DNA of 64,000 nucleotides from Bisporella sp. PMI_857. Its lineage: Eukaryota; Ascomycota; Leotiomycetes; Helotiales; Helotiaceae. Numbering within the stretch: position 1 is the first letter of the stretch; every line of letters starts with the position of its first letter. Below, piece by piece: positions 11,746-24,166 of the stretch. Under the pieces are notes generated by a model, which worked only from the letters and a program-made list of their open reading frames with translations, was not told the origin of the DNA and did not search any database. The position numbers and the translations under genes were made by a program. The DNA lies in NCBI GenBank assembly GCA_021307315.1, contig JAJSPD010000027.1, positions 582,789 to 646,788 of the forward strand, given 5' to 3'.

Positions 11746-13276
11746 GCAAAGAGAATGGAGGCTGTGGAAAGATCTTCTTTCATGTCTTCTTGGACCGATG
11801 TTGCTGTTTTCTTCTTTTTCCGCCTTCTTTCCGTTATTCTCTGCCTTCCCACTTTCTTTTGATGGAAGTTGCTTCAACAAGTGGAATGTATATAAGTTCA
11901 ATTAGTCGTTTCGCTGCTCGGTGTTCTGAAGAGGGAGACCTAGAGTCTGCACAAGAGGAAGACAGTCAAGCACTGTAGGAAAGAACCTAAGGAACTCTCG
12001 TTGATACTTCAATGGTCATGTATGGCTTTCCTTAACACTTGTGTTGTGTTATTTCAAATACTTATAAATTTCGTAATGAACCATTGGTTTTCAGTTGCTC
12101 ATAGTCTAAATGAAATGGCCGATAGGTAGCTATTAGGACCTAGGTCCTGGGTCTTCCTTGGCCTCCGCGATTAACAACTTTACCAAGTTTGGCTTCGACA
12201 GACATGGATCGAAGGAGAATAAGCGAAGAATAATTATCCAGAAACGAGGCTAGCCAAAGCTCCTCATTGCCCAAATAAGCACGTACGCCATGTACTTCCA
12301 CAGCGTTCCACATTAGCAATACTGGGATGTGATGTATAACAGTACCACTGTTGACGTCCCTCCAGGGTATGGCGCTAGTCAAATTCCGCAACTCAATGAA
12401 GTAACAAGTAAAGCCATGATAGACTTTTTGCAATTATCGAAACAAAGCACTTTGCAGCATAAAATGCTAGCTCTGTAATGCTTGCTTTTTTAGCAATAGT
12501 TTGCTATTAAGCATTTCGATTATTCAACGTTATATCAGAATGGTCCAAATACTCAGCAATTGCTGCAGTATCCTCTCAAGTTAAAGCTCGTTTTGTTTTT
12601 CTCAAGTCTCTGGCTATTTGTTTCTATTCTAAAGCGTTGTACGAGATCCAGACTGTATGATTCGAGTCTGGACTTGCTTAGGTATGGCCCCCAATTTCTG
12701 ACCCGCAGAGGTTAGTGTCCTGCAATGCAACAAGTAACTTTAGCGAGGTAGAAGACATGGACCAAAGAGAGGGGATGCTAACTGGATATGGACTAATGGT
12801 GCCAAGTCCACAGTATTATTGGAGCATTAAGCGATAACCCCTCAGAACAACGGGTTCACTTTTTTGCACAGCTTTGGGTCCTCATTACCACGTGCAAGGC
12901 AACAGGTCACAATTTTAGGCTCCAAAACACTTTGTAAGACGAGCTACAAGTGTTGGCTGGCAACATTTTGGAAATTCATCGTTACATGACTAGATTATCG
13001 AATGAATTTGTATCCGATACTTTGGTATTAATTTTATAACATGCAGACATATCATGAAGCTTCCTTGATTGTTACTTCTAATTAACAATGCGTATGTCAG
13101 TTGGCTAGTAAACTTGGCGGAATGATATGAATGCCATATGATACCATTATACTATAAAGACTGCACCATCTTTTTCTCGTTACAAATAGTGCCGGTTGCT
13201 TTGTCGACAGTTTATGGTAGAAACAATCTACTTTCCTATATTTTAACGTGTACCTCTGGGGTATATTATATCTGCG
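11746..13276. other. Intergenic with one coding-like fragment
   Basis: A minus-strand stretch at 12433-12140 (97 codons) has a protein-like composition (HHIPVLLMWNAVEVHG, NEELWLASFLDNYSS) but no recognised family, no upstream exon and AT-rich flanks. It may be the tail of a dead gene. Nothing else stands out. Confidence 0.35.
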
Positions 13277-16200
13277 CTACTCATGTTGTCTCCACCCAAG
13301 TTTTGCGTAACCAAGTTTCCTTCCCTGTTGATCTTTCAATTTCTATAGGGTCTGTCAGTGAAGTCAGTGAAGTTGGGACATGATGGCCGATGCTCACCTT
13401 TTCCACGGTCCCTTCCACAATGTATCTAATAACTCTCACGTTTCGGGTTTGGCCAATTCTTTGAACTCTGCCAATAGCCTGCCTCTCCACCATGGGGTTC
13501 CATTGCGGCTCCAAATTATACACGTAGTTGGCGACCGTCAGATTCAATCTATTGGGATCAACTTTGGCAAGGTTTAATCTTAGTATTGAGGAACTGCATA
13601 CCCAACTGCTCCGGTTCCGGTAGTCATGAGCAGAATCTGCACTTCAGATTCTTGATCAAAATCTTCGAGAATTTTTTGTCGTTGAGGAATGGAATAATTG
13701 CCATCTATACGTGCAAATTTGATCCGCTCTGATACAAGATGATTTTCAATAAGATCCAAAGAGCTGGTCCAACAAGAGAAAATAATGCTTCCAACAGTCA
13801 GCGCGGCATTTAACGTCAATGAATAGGGTCTTGTCTGCGAACCTCTTTCCCGGCATTTCGTTGGTTTTAATATGGTGGATAAGCGCGGATACCTTGGAGC
13901 TTGTGGCACCACTTTCACGGGCTTTGGCGAAGGTTGACTGCTTTGTAAAGAAGGGACTTGATATGGTAGGACCAGTAAGAATGAATGTCTTAGGGAGTTG
14001 CCTGTTACAAAAAAGACATTTTCTCTGTAGATGGTCGTCATTTGCGACAGACATGGAATAAGGGCCAACGCATTCTAAACAAAGCAAGTGACCGCAGACG
14101 GTAAAAACCCCAGGTCTATCTTTAAGCTCATCCAACCCTTCTACTACAAGATTACATTTTTTGCACTTGGCAAATTGCTGCTTTCTCAGCGATTGAAAAG
14201 CTTGTTCGGCATCAAACTGAAGGCGTTCTAGTGCCGATTCTGAAAGATAGTTTTGAAAGGTTCCATGGTTGCACACTAGTCGTAGTCGGAGCTCCAGCTG
14301 GAAAAAATCCAAGTTGTCCTTTGTGGCCTTGGACTGATTATGCTGTCGCTTGATAGCAAGGATCCTCTCTGCTTGGATCTTATCATACAGATTCTTCTCA
14401 GTGGATGAGAGCTCAATATAATGATAATTTTCCACGATTTGGGGAAGACGAAGAAGCTTATTGGTCCTCCTTAGGCAGACAGAATCCAACAGCAAGCGAA
14501 AGCTATTAATACTCTGATCTGTGTCTCTTGTCAACGGCATGATGATGTGTTTCCGAAATTCAGGAAGGCTATCTAATTGAGATGTATGAATGAATGTAAG
14601 TAATGCTGCAAAATCTTCAAGGCTGTTTTGTACTGGTGTCCCTGTCAAACACCACCGAAATTGTGCGGATAGCATTGTTACTGCTTGGAAGAGCTTGGTG
14701 CTCATACGCCTTATTATGTGCGCTGAGGGGTTAGCAAAGACAGCATATAACCTGGATAGACTCCTATCGTACCTTCATCGAGGACAACTCGGAACCAAGC
14801 AATTCGGAATAATGGGCTTTGTGGGTCAAGAGCTTCAGCAGAGATAGTGTGGTATGTACTCACAACTATGTCCCAGTCTGCCAGAATCTTATAGTCGCCC
14901 ACACGGCCCCTCCCGTGATAGACGTAGATATCAAGAGCTCGAGCGCAGTGCCTACGAGACCTATGAGTGAAAATCCACAAGGAGAGAAGATTGATATGAC
15001 AAATCTATTTCTTTTTCCCACCCTTCAATCAACACTGAATCTGCTGATCAGCAAATCGCTTCCCAATTACAGCGTATTGCTGGGATATACCGGAAAGGGG
15101 CCATACGGGGTGAAGAAACTACAACTAGAGTTGCCTTCGACCGGTGAAGTTGAGGCTCAAATTCTGTTGTGGGCAGAATGTTCACATGATGTTGTCCGTC
15201 AGCAAAGGTTCTAGCAGCTTCAGCGGTCCGTATTATTGTTGATAGAACTGTCAGTGTTTTGCCAAGACCCATATCATCAGCAAGTATCCCACCTAGGAAT
15301 GTAAGCTACAACTCTTTTTATTATCCAACGCTCAGTATAATCTTACCTTGCGTTTCCGATGGCGGTTCCTCGATTCTAGCCCCTGTTATGGCATGCTCAT
15401 ACCTACATGCATGCTCGATCAAACAATAATTCTGTTTGCAGGGTATTTAACTTACCAAGTCTGAGCCCCTTTGTGCTTTACCATCCACAATGAATATTCC
15501 GTGGGAATCGGACCAAACTCACGTTGAGACATAAAGTCCAGAGCTTCTTTTTGATGTCTTTGAGCGCGATTCTATTAGTATATGTGAACAATAATCACAG
15601 AAGTTTAACTTACGACAACAGTGGAGTAAGAACTTTGGTATCTGCTTCTAATTTTTTCAAGGACTTGAACCTTGTCAACGAGCCCAACACTTTGTTAAAG
15701 CTGCTTTGTAATTGGGTTTGGACCGTAATTGACTTGACCTGCTCTTCCTCTGTCTCACTCGTATGCATATCCGTTTTTTTAGTATCGGCATCTAATGGAA
15801 TATCAGTCGGGAATCGAGATGGAGTGAGAGACTCTGTAGTGGAGAGTATTCTTTTCACATCCAGAACATGTGGGTTGCTGTACTCAGAAGTCGGGTCTTG
15901 ATGGCAAGGATGCTGCAAATATATCTTTTCAGATGACAGCATTTTGCCAACACTGTTTTGAATTGTTATTGATCCATAGATAACTATATCGACTGGTAAA
16001 TAGGCGCTCTTTTCGGCATTGCTGCCTTTATTAGTCAGATCTCCAAGTGTGTCTGGAGATAGGTATGCTTCAAATCGACATGACTCCAAAGGTGAAAGTT
16101 TGTGGAGAATTTTTGTAATCTCTTCATTCATCACTGCAATTTTCTCATTGGAGGGATTTCCAATGAAAAAGCTGTCTCCCTGAAGCGAGAGCTGGACTTT

Positions 16201-16653
16201 AGTGAAGCCAGAAAACGATGAGTTGTCGTCCAAGTCTAATTTTGAAAAAGTGGCGTCCATGTCAAGTAATTTTGTGTTAGCTCCATGAATCTGTACGCGA
16301 GTTAGACACACGAAGGGAGATAAATTAGAGCTACTACCATCCCAAAGCAGATACGGTCTTCAACTCCCCATTGTGATGAAATTGGTGCCAGTTCAACATT
16401 GTTTGTATCTGTAGCCTCGTCATCTTGCAAGTGCTCTGAGCTAATATCTGTAGTCTGAGGTTGGGGTCCCTTCAAGAATTCCTTAAATCCGAATCTATCC
16501 AACGACGAAGGTTAGGTAGTGCAATATATGGTACTCGAGCACTTACGGGCCAAGCAAATTGACTTGGGGCTCGAGAGTATCTAATGCAGCACGCCTCAGC
16601 TTGCCAGAACTGACTGAGCTGCCTTCAATATCAAATGATCTCTTCAATGACAT
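13277..16653 (-). CDS. SNF2 helicase with RING finger, RAD5/HLTF-like
   Basis: Twelve exons join in phase: 16653-16547, 16494-16338, 16290-15614, 15557-15456, 15402-15347, 15292-15107, 15040-15001, 14951-14773, 14722-13843, 13787-13602, 13548-13398 and 13342-13277. The product is about 928 aa. Motif I is [13 protein letters not shown] (about residue 367). The DEAH box (about 499-502) is split by an intron. [15 protein letters not shown] is motif III. A RING-type cluster starts CKKC and passes CGHLLCLEC to CLFC (about 688-740), placed between the two ATPase lobes as in Rad5/HLTF. The C-lobe has [36 protein letters not shown] and [13 protein letters not shown]. No HIRAN domain was seen at the N-terminus. 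Such proteins remodel DNA or act as ubiquitin ligases in DNA damage tolerance. Two introns have weak donors (GTCATA, GTTCGC), so those boundaries are less sure. Confidence 0.85.
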
Positions 16654-17272
16654 CCTGTCGTCGAATATAAAAGCCAAACACCAACACCAATGGCTGGGCG
16701 AATATGTGATTAATATGAGAATGATCTTTCCTGGACTCTTGTTCTAATAGAACGGCTCTACAGTTGAGAAATAGAGGGCTGATATGTGAGTCGGTGGTCG
16801 TTATTTTACTTCGTCGTGTGATCGTCCAAATTGACTGTTCACTTTATAAAAATCTTTATCGTCCAGACATCGGTTGCGATTAAAGATGAATTGATGGCAC
16901 TCAGACGAGAGAGCGGGGTCTTCCTGCTTCAATTGGAATTGGTTCTAAGGCTGAGAAACAGAGGGCCGCATACTCATCAATGTTTAATTAATTGTGAGCC
17001 AATTTCGTAGACTATTCCAACGAACTAAACCTACTTCTCGTTCTATTGAAAAATATTTAATGTCTAGGTATTGATTGTGACAAAAGGATTAATTGTTGGC
17101 AGTTGGTCTTACGATCGGCCTCTTATTTCTCCCCAGAGAGACGAGGCAGACTCGCTCTAGAATTCCGGGTGCCAGGCTGTGCCTGCATTCTCAGCCCCTT
17201 CTTCTGCCTGACCTCTTATAAGTATATACTTTCTGCCATCATACATTCTAAATCTGTTCTCAAGCGCTAATA
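16654..17272. other. Divergent intergenic/promoter region
   Basis: This 0.6-kb gap separates the divergently transcribed SNF2 and NACHT-zinc finger genes and presumably holds both promoters. No specific element could be assigned. Confidence 0.4.
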
Positions 17273-20200
17273 ATGTCTTCGGCAGGCAACTTTCAGCAAG
17301 TATTAGCTAATTTCACTAAGCGGCTGTCCAAGGACGAGCTGAGCGATTTCAAATTCTCCTCATTACAAGATGTCCTAGCCACCGTAGAAATAATTCAAGC
17401 AGAACAAGGGCAAAAGAAAAAAATGATGAACTTGACAAGGATACAGCGATTTCTCGAAGCGATGAATAACTATGGAAAAGTTATCGAGGTCTTCCTCAAT
17501 GCTTCCGACATCTTGTGCTTTGTTTGGGGTCCAATGAAGTTCTGTCTCCAAGTAAGTGCAATACGCACGATTGGAGGTTACTTCTAACAAATATTGAAGG
17601 TTGCGAGCACCTGGGCGGATTCCTTTGACACACTTCTTGGTGCTTATCAACAACTCAGTGAAAGTATTCCGCTTTTCGACCAATACCACTCCTTGTTTGA
17701 AACAAATCCTGATATGGAAAGGGTTTTAATATTTATCTATGATGACATTCTCGAATTTCACCGAGCTGCTTTAAGATTTTTCAAGCGACCTAGTATGTAG
17801 TCTCACGGTTGAATATGATATTTATTAAGGCTGCCAGTGTGGAAACAATTATTTCGATCCGCGTGGAATGATTTCAGGACACGCTTTCAGCATATTTTGG
17901 ATGATTTGTGCCGCCACAAAGCCCTCATCGAAACCCAGGCGAATCTGGCTCGTATTCAAGAAAGTCGCAATGAGCGGGCACATGTCCGAAATCAATTTGA
18001 CATGATCGAAGATGATCGGCGCAGGAGAAGACATCTTGATGTCATAAATTGGCTTTCGGCTGTCGACCCACGCCTAGATCAAGAGGCCGCACGAGCTATA
18101 TGGCAAGAATACCCAGCTTCAGGGCAATGGCTCCTAGTTAACGAGAAAATGAAAGCGTGGATGGATTCAAACAGCTCATTAATTCCAATGCTCTGGATGA
18201 ATGGCATTCCTGGGGCAGGTACCTGACATCTATGCCTTGGCGTGCTTAGAGAGCTGGCTAATGAATGCAAGGCAAAACTATCCTAACCTCTCTCATCGTG
18301 CACGAATGTCAGATATCAAGCATGATACCTGTCTTATACTTCTACTGTAACCATCAGGATGCACATAGAAAGTCATTCCAAGCCCTATCTCGGGCATTTC
18401 TAGTTCAGTTACTGCGCTATGATGAGGCCCTCTTACCTTATATCTATGATAAGTGCATTGGCAGTGGAAATACTTCTCTGGTATCATCACAAATGTGCGA
18501 CGAAATCCTTAGGACTTGTTTGAAAACCATGTCAGAGGCTTATATTATCATTGATGGCATTGATGAGTGCGACCCTACAGAGCGGAAAACCATACTATCG
18601 TTCTTTATTTCAATAATTGAAAGGGCAAATGCCGCCGCAAAGCTACGCGCACTATTTGTGAGTCAAGATGAAAATGATATCCGTAAATCGCTGCGAACGG
18701 CTTCTGTGCTGAAATTGACAGATGCTCACAACCGGTCCGACATCGAAAGCTATACGTCTCACTGGGTGTCTAAAATACAAGCCAAATTCAGCCTGCCTCA
18801 AAAAACAGCTGAGTACATAAAATCGGCTGTTTGTGAAGGCTCTGATGGTAAGATCTAGAAATAAACGAAACTACAGGTCTGACTGTGTTAGGAATGTTTT
18901 TGTTTGCAAAGCTCGTTCTGTCAAACCTTTTTGCTCAAATTACTACTGAGACGCTGTATAATGAGCTTCAGCCAGGGACCTTCCCCCACGGATTCGAGCA
19001 AGCGTGAGAAATATAATCTTTATATACTTGCGTAGTGCAAGACTTGTTATATGAGGCTAACACTTCGAAGCTATTCCAGAATAGTGTGTCGTATTTACCA
19101 AAATCCAAATGTGGCCGAACGTAAAACTGCAGGAAAACTTCTGAGCTGGATTGCATGCTGTAAAAGGCCATTAATGTGGCACGAAATACAAGGTGCAATA
19201 TCTATGAATACTAAAGACCATACAGTCGACTTCGAAAACCGTCGACTTTGTCAGCACGTGAGCGATCTGTGTGGGTCTTTAGTTGAAGTTCTACCCGGTG
19301 ATAGGGTCCGCCTGGTGCATGGAACAGCTAAGTCGTAAGTTCAGTATTCTTTTTGTGTTAGATTTGTTCTTATGTGTCGACTATCTCCAATGTCGTGAAT
19401 TCGAATCTCGAAATGAAAAAGGTGCTTTTGACTGCATGCTGACGCCGGGAAATTAGTTACTTGATACATCATGATTTAGTGCACATGCATCAAGAAGAGC
19501 GAGAGCTCGCGCTTTTGTGCTTACGGTACATGCTCTTTGATTGCTTTGATGCTAACCTTCTAGAGGACGAGGTGAGAGAATTAATCGGATCGGGATACTA
19601 CGCGTTTCAAGATTACGCTGTGGTACACTGGGTGGATCATTTAGAAGACTCGATTCCATACCTTCTACAGAGCGATACCCAAATTATGGAAGATATTAAT
19701 TCAGCTATCAGTGACTTCCACGAAGCCTTCGGGGCCGCGGAGGCGTCAGAAGATGATATCTCGCAAGAATTGAGGGATAAGTGCAAGCACTTAGAGAAAG
19801 TGCCATTTCACGAGAACCTCCTTCTCCTTCTTGGCCATACGAGAAAAATCCGAAAGCAGGAAGAATCCATCGCAGGTCTCGGTGAATTTGGGGACATTAT
19901 TAGTAGAAATAGATCTATCCTGGAGCGACTGATATCGTTAGACCCAGCCTCGAAAGCGAATCTTCAAACAATCTATGGTGAACATTGGCATAAATGTCCC
20001 CGCCATGCCTGTTTTTTCTTCCATGAAGGGTTTCCTAATTCAGCCAGGCGCGACAATCATGTAAGCCGACACGAGAAACCATTTTTCTGTACCGAAACCA
20101 GCTGCCCACGAATCCACCTTGGATTTAGCACGGAGAAAGAGCTGAAGAGGCACATGAACATCAATCACCCGGATCCGTCAATCCTGTTTCCAAAGATCAA

Positions 20201-20435
20201 GAAACCGCCGAAGAAGCATGTGTGCGAAACATGCTCGACGGAGTTTACAAGAGCCCATAATCTCAAGGTTCATAGACTGACACATACGAATGAGAGGCCC
20301 TGGGCCTGCAGTTTGTGTGACAAAACGTTTGTGCGAAAACATGACCGGGACAGACACGAGAGGCTCCTCCACTCGACAAGTGCATCTGGATCACCTACCC
20401 CAACCGTTCAGAGCTCAGGTGATATGGCAGTGTGA
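17273..20435 (+). CDS. STAND receptor: NACHT-like ATPase with C2H2 fingers
   Basis: Seven exons fit in phase: 17273-17551, 17600-17792, 17838-18218, 18272-18847, 18892-19003, 19071-19334 and 19457-20435, giving 927 aa. The N-terminal about 200 residues resemble the helical region commonly found ahead of fungal NACHT domains (DUF7708-like; FVWGPMKFCLQVASTW). The P-loop is NGIPGAGKT (about 278-286), split by an intron after the second-last glycine. Walker B is AYIIIDGIDECD (about 373-384). A winged-helix-like section follows (ERKTAGKLLSWIACCKRPL). The C-terminus (about 780-908) carries C2H2 fingers, the last two being VCETCSTEFTRAHNLKVHRL and WACSLCDKTFVRKHDRDRHE. Fungal NLR-like proteins act in non-self recognition and programmed cell death; zinc fingers in place of ankyrin, WD40 or TPR repeats are a known but less common ending. 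Ligand and function here are unknown. Confidence 0.85.
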
Positions 20436-20672
20436 CTCATTGCGAGTAAGCTAGAGTCAGCGCCGAGGGTAGTAGAAATGCGATATCGCAGGCTACCAGT
20501 TCACCGACGTTGGGAGCAGGCATCTAGTCTGTAAGATCTTAGGCGCTAATTTGAAGAGTCCCGGTTATACACCTTTCACTGTGGCAGGATATTTGGGGGG
20601 ATAATTCACGGGTTTGCAAAGGGGTTCGACATGTCCGCAGATAACATGCTGTGCATACAATATTATATCTAA

Positions 20673-22187
20673 CTAACTTATATGAGGGACAAACGCGCTC
20701 CATTCAACTGTAGTAAACGCATTTGAGGGCAAAGAGCGCAACTGCACAATATCTAATATGAATATCAAGGTGCGTGAGGAACAGTAAAGTACTCCCACTA
20801 TGTACATAGGCAATGTTGCTGTCAGAGGCACATCAAGCAATGGGTCTTTCGAAACATCATTGTTTCTTATACGCATGGCAATACGTGAGAGCCTCGATCG
20901 ATGCTTTTGGCGTTTTGTGGACATGCCTTGGACCACAGGCACTTGGTCCAGAACGGTTTTTGAGCTATGATCGGCGGACGATCCAATGCCTTCAATTCGG
21001 TGTGGCTTGCGCCGGAGCTGGAAGTAGCGCCGCAGGGCAGGATAAGTCACATACGCAAATGCTGTAACAACGAAGTAGAGAATAACAGTTGATAGCATGA
21101 CCAAGCTTGATAGGCGCCATAGAAGCCGTTCGGCGGAAGTTGGGAAGTGACTATTCCAAAGTGTAACAAAGACAGCTGAGTATGCAAAACTGACGATGAT
21201 AAATACAGTCAGTAAGCGCCCCTTAACTTCCCGCCATATGGTGTTTTCAAATCTATCGTGAGGTAGTGCTGCAGGTGCAAAGACGATGTGCATTTTTCGA
21301 AGGATATTGATCCAGTGTTTCCAGTAAAGAGACCAGTGCCATTCTACCCTGCTGATAAAGTCCAAGGGCGTCCGATGGTATGGCCCTGCCCAATCATTCC
21401 CGGCGTTCTTTAATATATCGACCATGGTTACTGTCGTCGTCAACATTTCTGGCATTACGACGTCCGCCCCTTTGTGCCACCAACAAAATGTTGTACCAAA
21501 GCTACAGAGGATAAACGCAGCCGTAGTAACCTCCATTCCCGTGACAACTAAGCCTTGTTCGTGGCGAGCAATGACAGTTGCAATGAACCATATCGTTTGC
21601 GCTATAGTGAGGAATCGTAGAAGGACATCCATCTTGTTCTTATCATCGATCATCTTCTTACTCAACATCGGGCATTCGATATATTTGCGATTGACCAAGT
21701 AGAGAAGTTGTTTCGCATCAATTGGAATCGGCTTGAAGTCGGGTGTGCAGAGGAAAAACCCTCCAGAGTCTGCGAAGAAAGCATGTTTCATACTCCAATG
21801 AGACAATCCGGAGGCATGAAAATCATTGACAGATTGCCGTGCCGATGCCCATTCACCCAGAGCCAGCTGGAAGGTGAATTCAGGCCCAAGCGCGCAGAGG
21901 GCTGTAAGCCAACATCTACGCCAAATTATATCAAATCGCGAGTCTTCTTTTCCGGGAATCTGCATGCACTGGACTGACCAGGAGCAAAGAAACATGGTAA
22001 TGGTACAAGTCCATATGATATCGACCGTTCCTCGTGTTGGTGATGAAGACACCCATCCCACCGAAAGAGTGTCTGTTGTGTTGGTAGCGAGCGGCTCAGC
22101 CGAGTCAACATCTGAAATGGGAAGAGCATTAAGGCTTGCGACAAGCAAGGCTAAGATGAAGGAAACGAGTCTTGCATGGCTCAGCAT
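20673..22187 (-). CDS. Multi-pass membrane protein, fungal family of unknown function
   Basis: A single uninterrupted 504-aa frame. It starts with a clear signal peptide (residues 1-22, ending ALP). Hydrophobic segments follow at about 57-75, 190-212, 217-235, 330-352, 362-387 and 458-482. Recognisable family features are GTVDIIWTCTITMFLCSWSV, GPEFTFQLALGEW, HAFFADSGGFFL and a terminal ...VEWSAFVPHI. The protein at 30863-32599 belongs to the same family, judged by matching blocks (GPEF/APEF, FFA..GGF, the EC/DCP block, the DELLW/ERLLW block and the PH(I/V) end). Such proteins recur in fungal genomes next to HET and NLR genes; no function is assigned. The gene converges on the NACHT-zinc finger gene, with about 240 bp between stops. 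Confidence 0.8.
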   Translation of the reverse strand: MLSHARLVSFILALLVASLNALPISDVDSAEPLATNTTDTLSVGWVSSSPTRGTVDIIWTCTITMFLCSWSVQCMQIPGKEDSRFDIIWRRCWLTALCALGPEFTFQLALGEWASARQSVNDFHASGLSHWSMKHAFFADSGGFFLCTPDFKPIPIDAKQLLYLVNRKYIECPMLSKKMIDDKNKMDVLLRFLTIAQTIWFIATVIARHEQGLVVTGMEVTTAAFILCSFGTTFCWWHKGADVVMPEMLTTTVTMVDILKNAGNDWAGPYHRTPLDFISRVEWHWSLYWKHWINILRKMHIVFAPAALPHDRFENTIWREVKGRLLTVFIIVSFAYSAVFVTLWNSHFPTSAERLLWRLSSLVMLSTVILYFVVTAFAYVTYPALRRYFQLRRKPHRIEGIGSSADHSSKTVLDQVPVVQGMSTKRQKHRSRLSRIAMRIRNNDVSKDPLLDVPLTATLPMYIVGVLYCSSRTLIFILDIVQLRSLPSNAFTTVEWSAFVPHIS

Positions 22188-23254
22188 GATTAACTCTGGA
22201 GGTAGAAATCATTGCTAAGCCTCTTCGTGGACTTATATCTTCTACAGCTCATCCATTGACCCCACGTAAAAACCAACATATAGCGCGTCTCAGGCCCTCC
22301 TGACCATGTAAGTGAGCGGCAAGCTCATTTCCGTTATTGGAGACACCACACATCTAGGTTGCACTGCATGTGTACAAGAATCGGGTACAGCTTCATGAGT
22401 CGTGAGATCATTGTTGACCAAAGGATTTCATTGATAGTATTTTACAAACTGTCCTCATGCCTGATATTTGTAACCGTAAGTCAGACCTGTAGCTAATGAA
22501 GTATCACGGCTCATGTCGCCTGCTTCGCAGGTACGAGGGTCAGTTTGTTTGATGGAAAATTGTTGACAAATATAGACATATGTAGCACTCCGAATATGCC
22601 AGCAACGAATATTCAGTCAATGTTTTCCTATCCTTGGGAGGTTTGTGGGGTCGCGGGTCCCGACCCGGAGCTGAAACGTGACCTGTTGGGTATGAGCGAC
22701 TCGAAAAATCTTGTATCATGTTTCCAATTTTCCCATAGGTCACCACAGAATAGCGACCCGGCGCTTAGACACCAGCCAGCTAGACAATCCTTTTGTTCGC
22801 ACCAGATGGGTAATTACAGCCGCGTTGCTTGTACTCATGAGGTTCGAACGCCAGCGGTCGGCCAGGACCACGACATTCATCAATGTTCCATCTGTTTATC
22901 ACACATTCAACATTGCCACTTCAAACACCGCGCCTTGTGCAGACGTATTGCCTCTGGATAGGAGAAGTGGTAAAAATGAACCAATTCGTTGGCTCGATGG
23001 GGCTTGGAGGCTTGGTATTTGGGCCGCGCCTTTCCCACATGGGAGATTGCGCAGCCCTATGTTGCAGTCTCGGCAGGCATCACTGCATGCACAATAAATA
23101 AAAATGTATTCTCTCCTTCATCACGATCCTAATCACACCCCGAAAACATTATTTCCTCTATCACAGGTGCCGACTTGTCCAGACTTCGGAACGGTTATCA
23201 CGTGACTCCTGTCAAGCATCCCGCACAACCTATCGTGTAATCACGACCTGAATC
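22188..23254. other. Intergenic, no supported gene
   Basis: Divergent spacer between the membrane protein gene and the methyltransferase gene. Overlapping short frames around 22540-23100 exist on both strands but have no domain or splice support. Confidence 0.4.
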
Positions 23255-24166
23255 ATGATTCCCGCAGGGGAAGAGCCTCTCATCAACAAAAACCAGCCTC
23301 TTCAAAACTACTATGCCTCGCTGGAGTCGAGGATAGGGTACAGGATCGTGCTGGGAGGGACGCGCCATTTCGGCTTTTATGCTCCAGGAACATACTGGCC
23401 CTTTCCCATCAGTAAATCTCTTCGGTTGATGGAGGACCATCTCATTGGCACTCTGGACTTAGAGACGGGATCAAAAGTCTTGGATGCTGGCTGCGGAGTC
23501 GGCCATGTCGCCATTCATTTGGCGAAAAAGGGGTATTATATCGAAGGAATCGATGTCGTGGATGCTCACCTGGTCAAAGCACGAAAGAACGTGAAAGCTG
23601 CGTCACTGGAAGGGAGGATCAAAATCGATAAGGGTGATTATCATCATCTTGATGCATTTAGGAGCAATAGCTTCGATGGAGCATATACCCTGGAGACATT
23701 TGTACATGCGACTGACCCTGAGGCCGCCGCGGCAGAATTCTTTCGCGTCCTGCGGCCTGGTGGCCATCTGGCCATGTATGAATACGATCATGTTGACTTT
23801 GCCACTTCATCCAAGGAAGCGAGCACTTCCTTAGCAGCAATCAACAAGCACGCCGCAATGCCGGCCTATGATCGATTCAAACAGGGTGTTTTGGAAGGAA
23901 TCCTTGAGGACGCTGGGTTTGAAAATGTTGTTGTAAAGGACTTGTCTGCCAATGTGATTCCAATGCTCCGGATGTTTTATTGGTTGGCATTTATCCCATA
24001 TTTCATTTTTACCTTCCTTGGACTTAAACACCTTTTTGTAAACACGGTTACTGGTTATGAAGGATATATTTACAGAGATGCCTATCGTTATATTGCTGTA
24101 TCTGCGAGAAAACCTCTCGCTGTGGGTGGAGAGAAAGCGTCGGGCGAGTGGAAGAAGCTTCGTTAG
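23255..24166 (+). CDS. SAM-dependent methyltransferase, Erg6-like class I
   Basis: Single exon, 303 aa. The class I methyltransferase fold is evident. Motif I is KVLDAGCGVGHVAIHLAKKG (about residues 77-96), with an acidic end of strand 2 at GIDVVD. A post-I stretch IDKGDYHHLD is followed by FDGAYTLETFVHATDPEAA, and motif III is EFFRVLRPGGHLAMYEYDH. The leader with YYASLESRIGYRIVLGGTRHFGFY resembles the substrate cap of sterol C24-methyltransferase-like and related small-molecule enzymes. A hydrophobic stretch near 230-252 (FYWLAFIPYFIFTFLGLKHLF) suggests membrane association. This length is shorter than true Erg6 (about 375 aa) and the sterol signature is not clear, so the substrate is unknown. 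No biosynthetic partners lie directly beside it. Confidence 0.82.
   Translation: MIPAGEEPLINKNQPLQNYYASLESRIGYRIVLGGTRHFGFYAPGTYWPFPISKSLRLMEDHLIGTLDLETGSKVLDAGCGVGHVAIHLAKKGYYIEGIDVVDAHLVKARKNVKAASLEGRIKIDKGDYHHLDAFRSNSFDGAYTLETFVHATDPEAAAAEFFRVLRPGGHLAMYEYDHVDFATSSKEASTSLAAINKHAAMPAYDRFKQGVLEGILEDAGFENVVVKDLSANVIPMLRMFYWLAFIPYFIFTFLGLKHLFVNTVTGYEGYIYRDAYRYIAVSARKPLAVGGEKASGEWKKLR

Noticed and set aside
14960..15040. Frameshift in the SNF2 gene
   Set aside because: A 49-bp intron with a weak GTCATA donor restores phase, so no break is needed.
15540..15614. Frameshift between the SNF2 N-terminal exon and the next exon
   Set aside because: Using the acceptor CTCAAAG gives [10 protein letters not shown] in phase with a 56-bp intron.
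22840..22870. GGTTCGAACGCC string resembling a tRNA B box
   Set aside because: No pairing T-arm or acceptor stem could be drawn around it.
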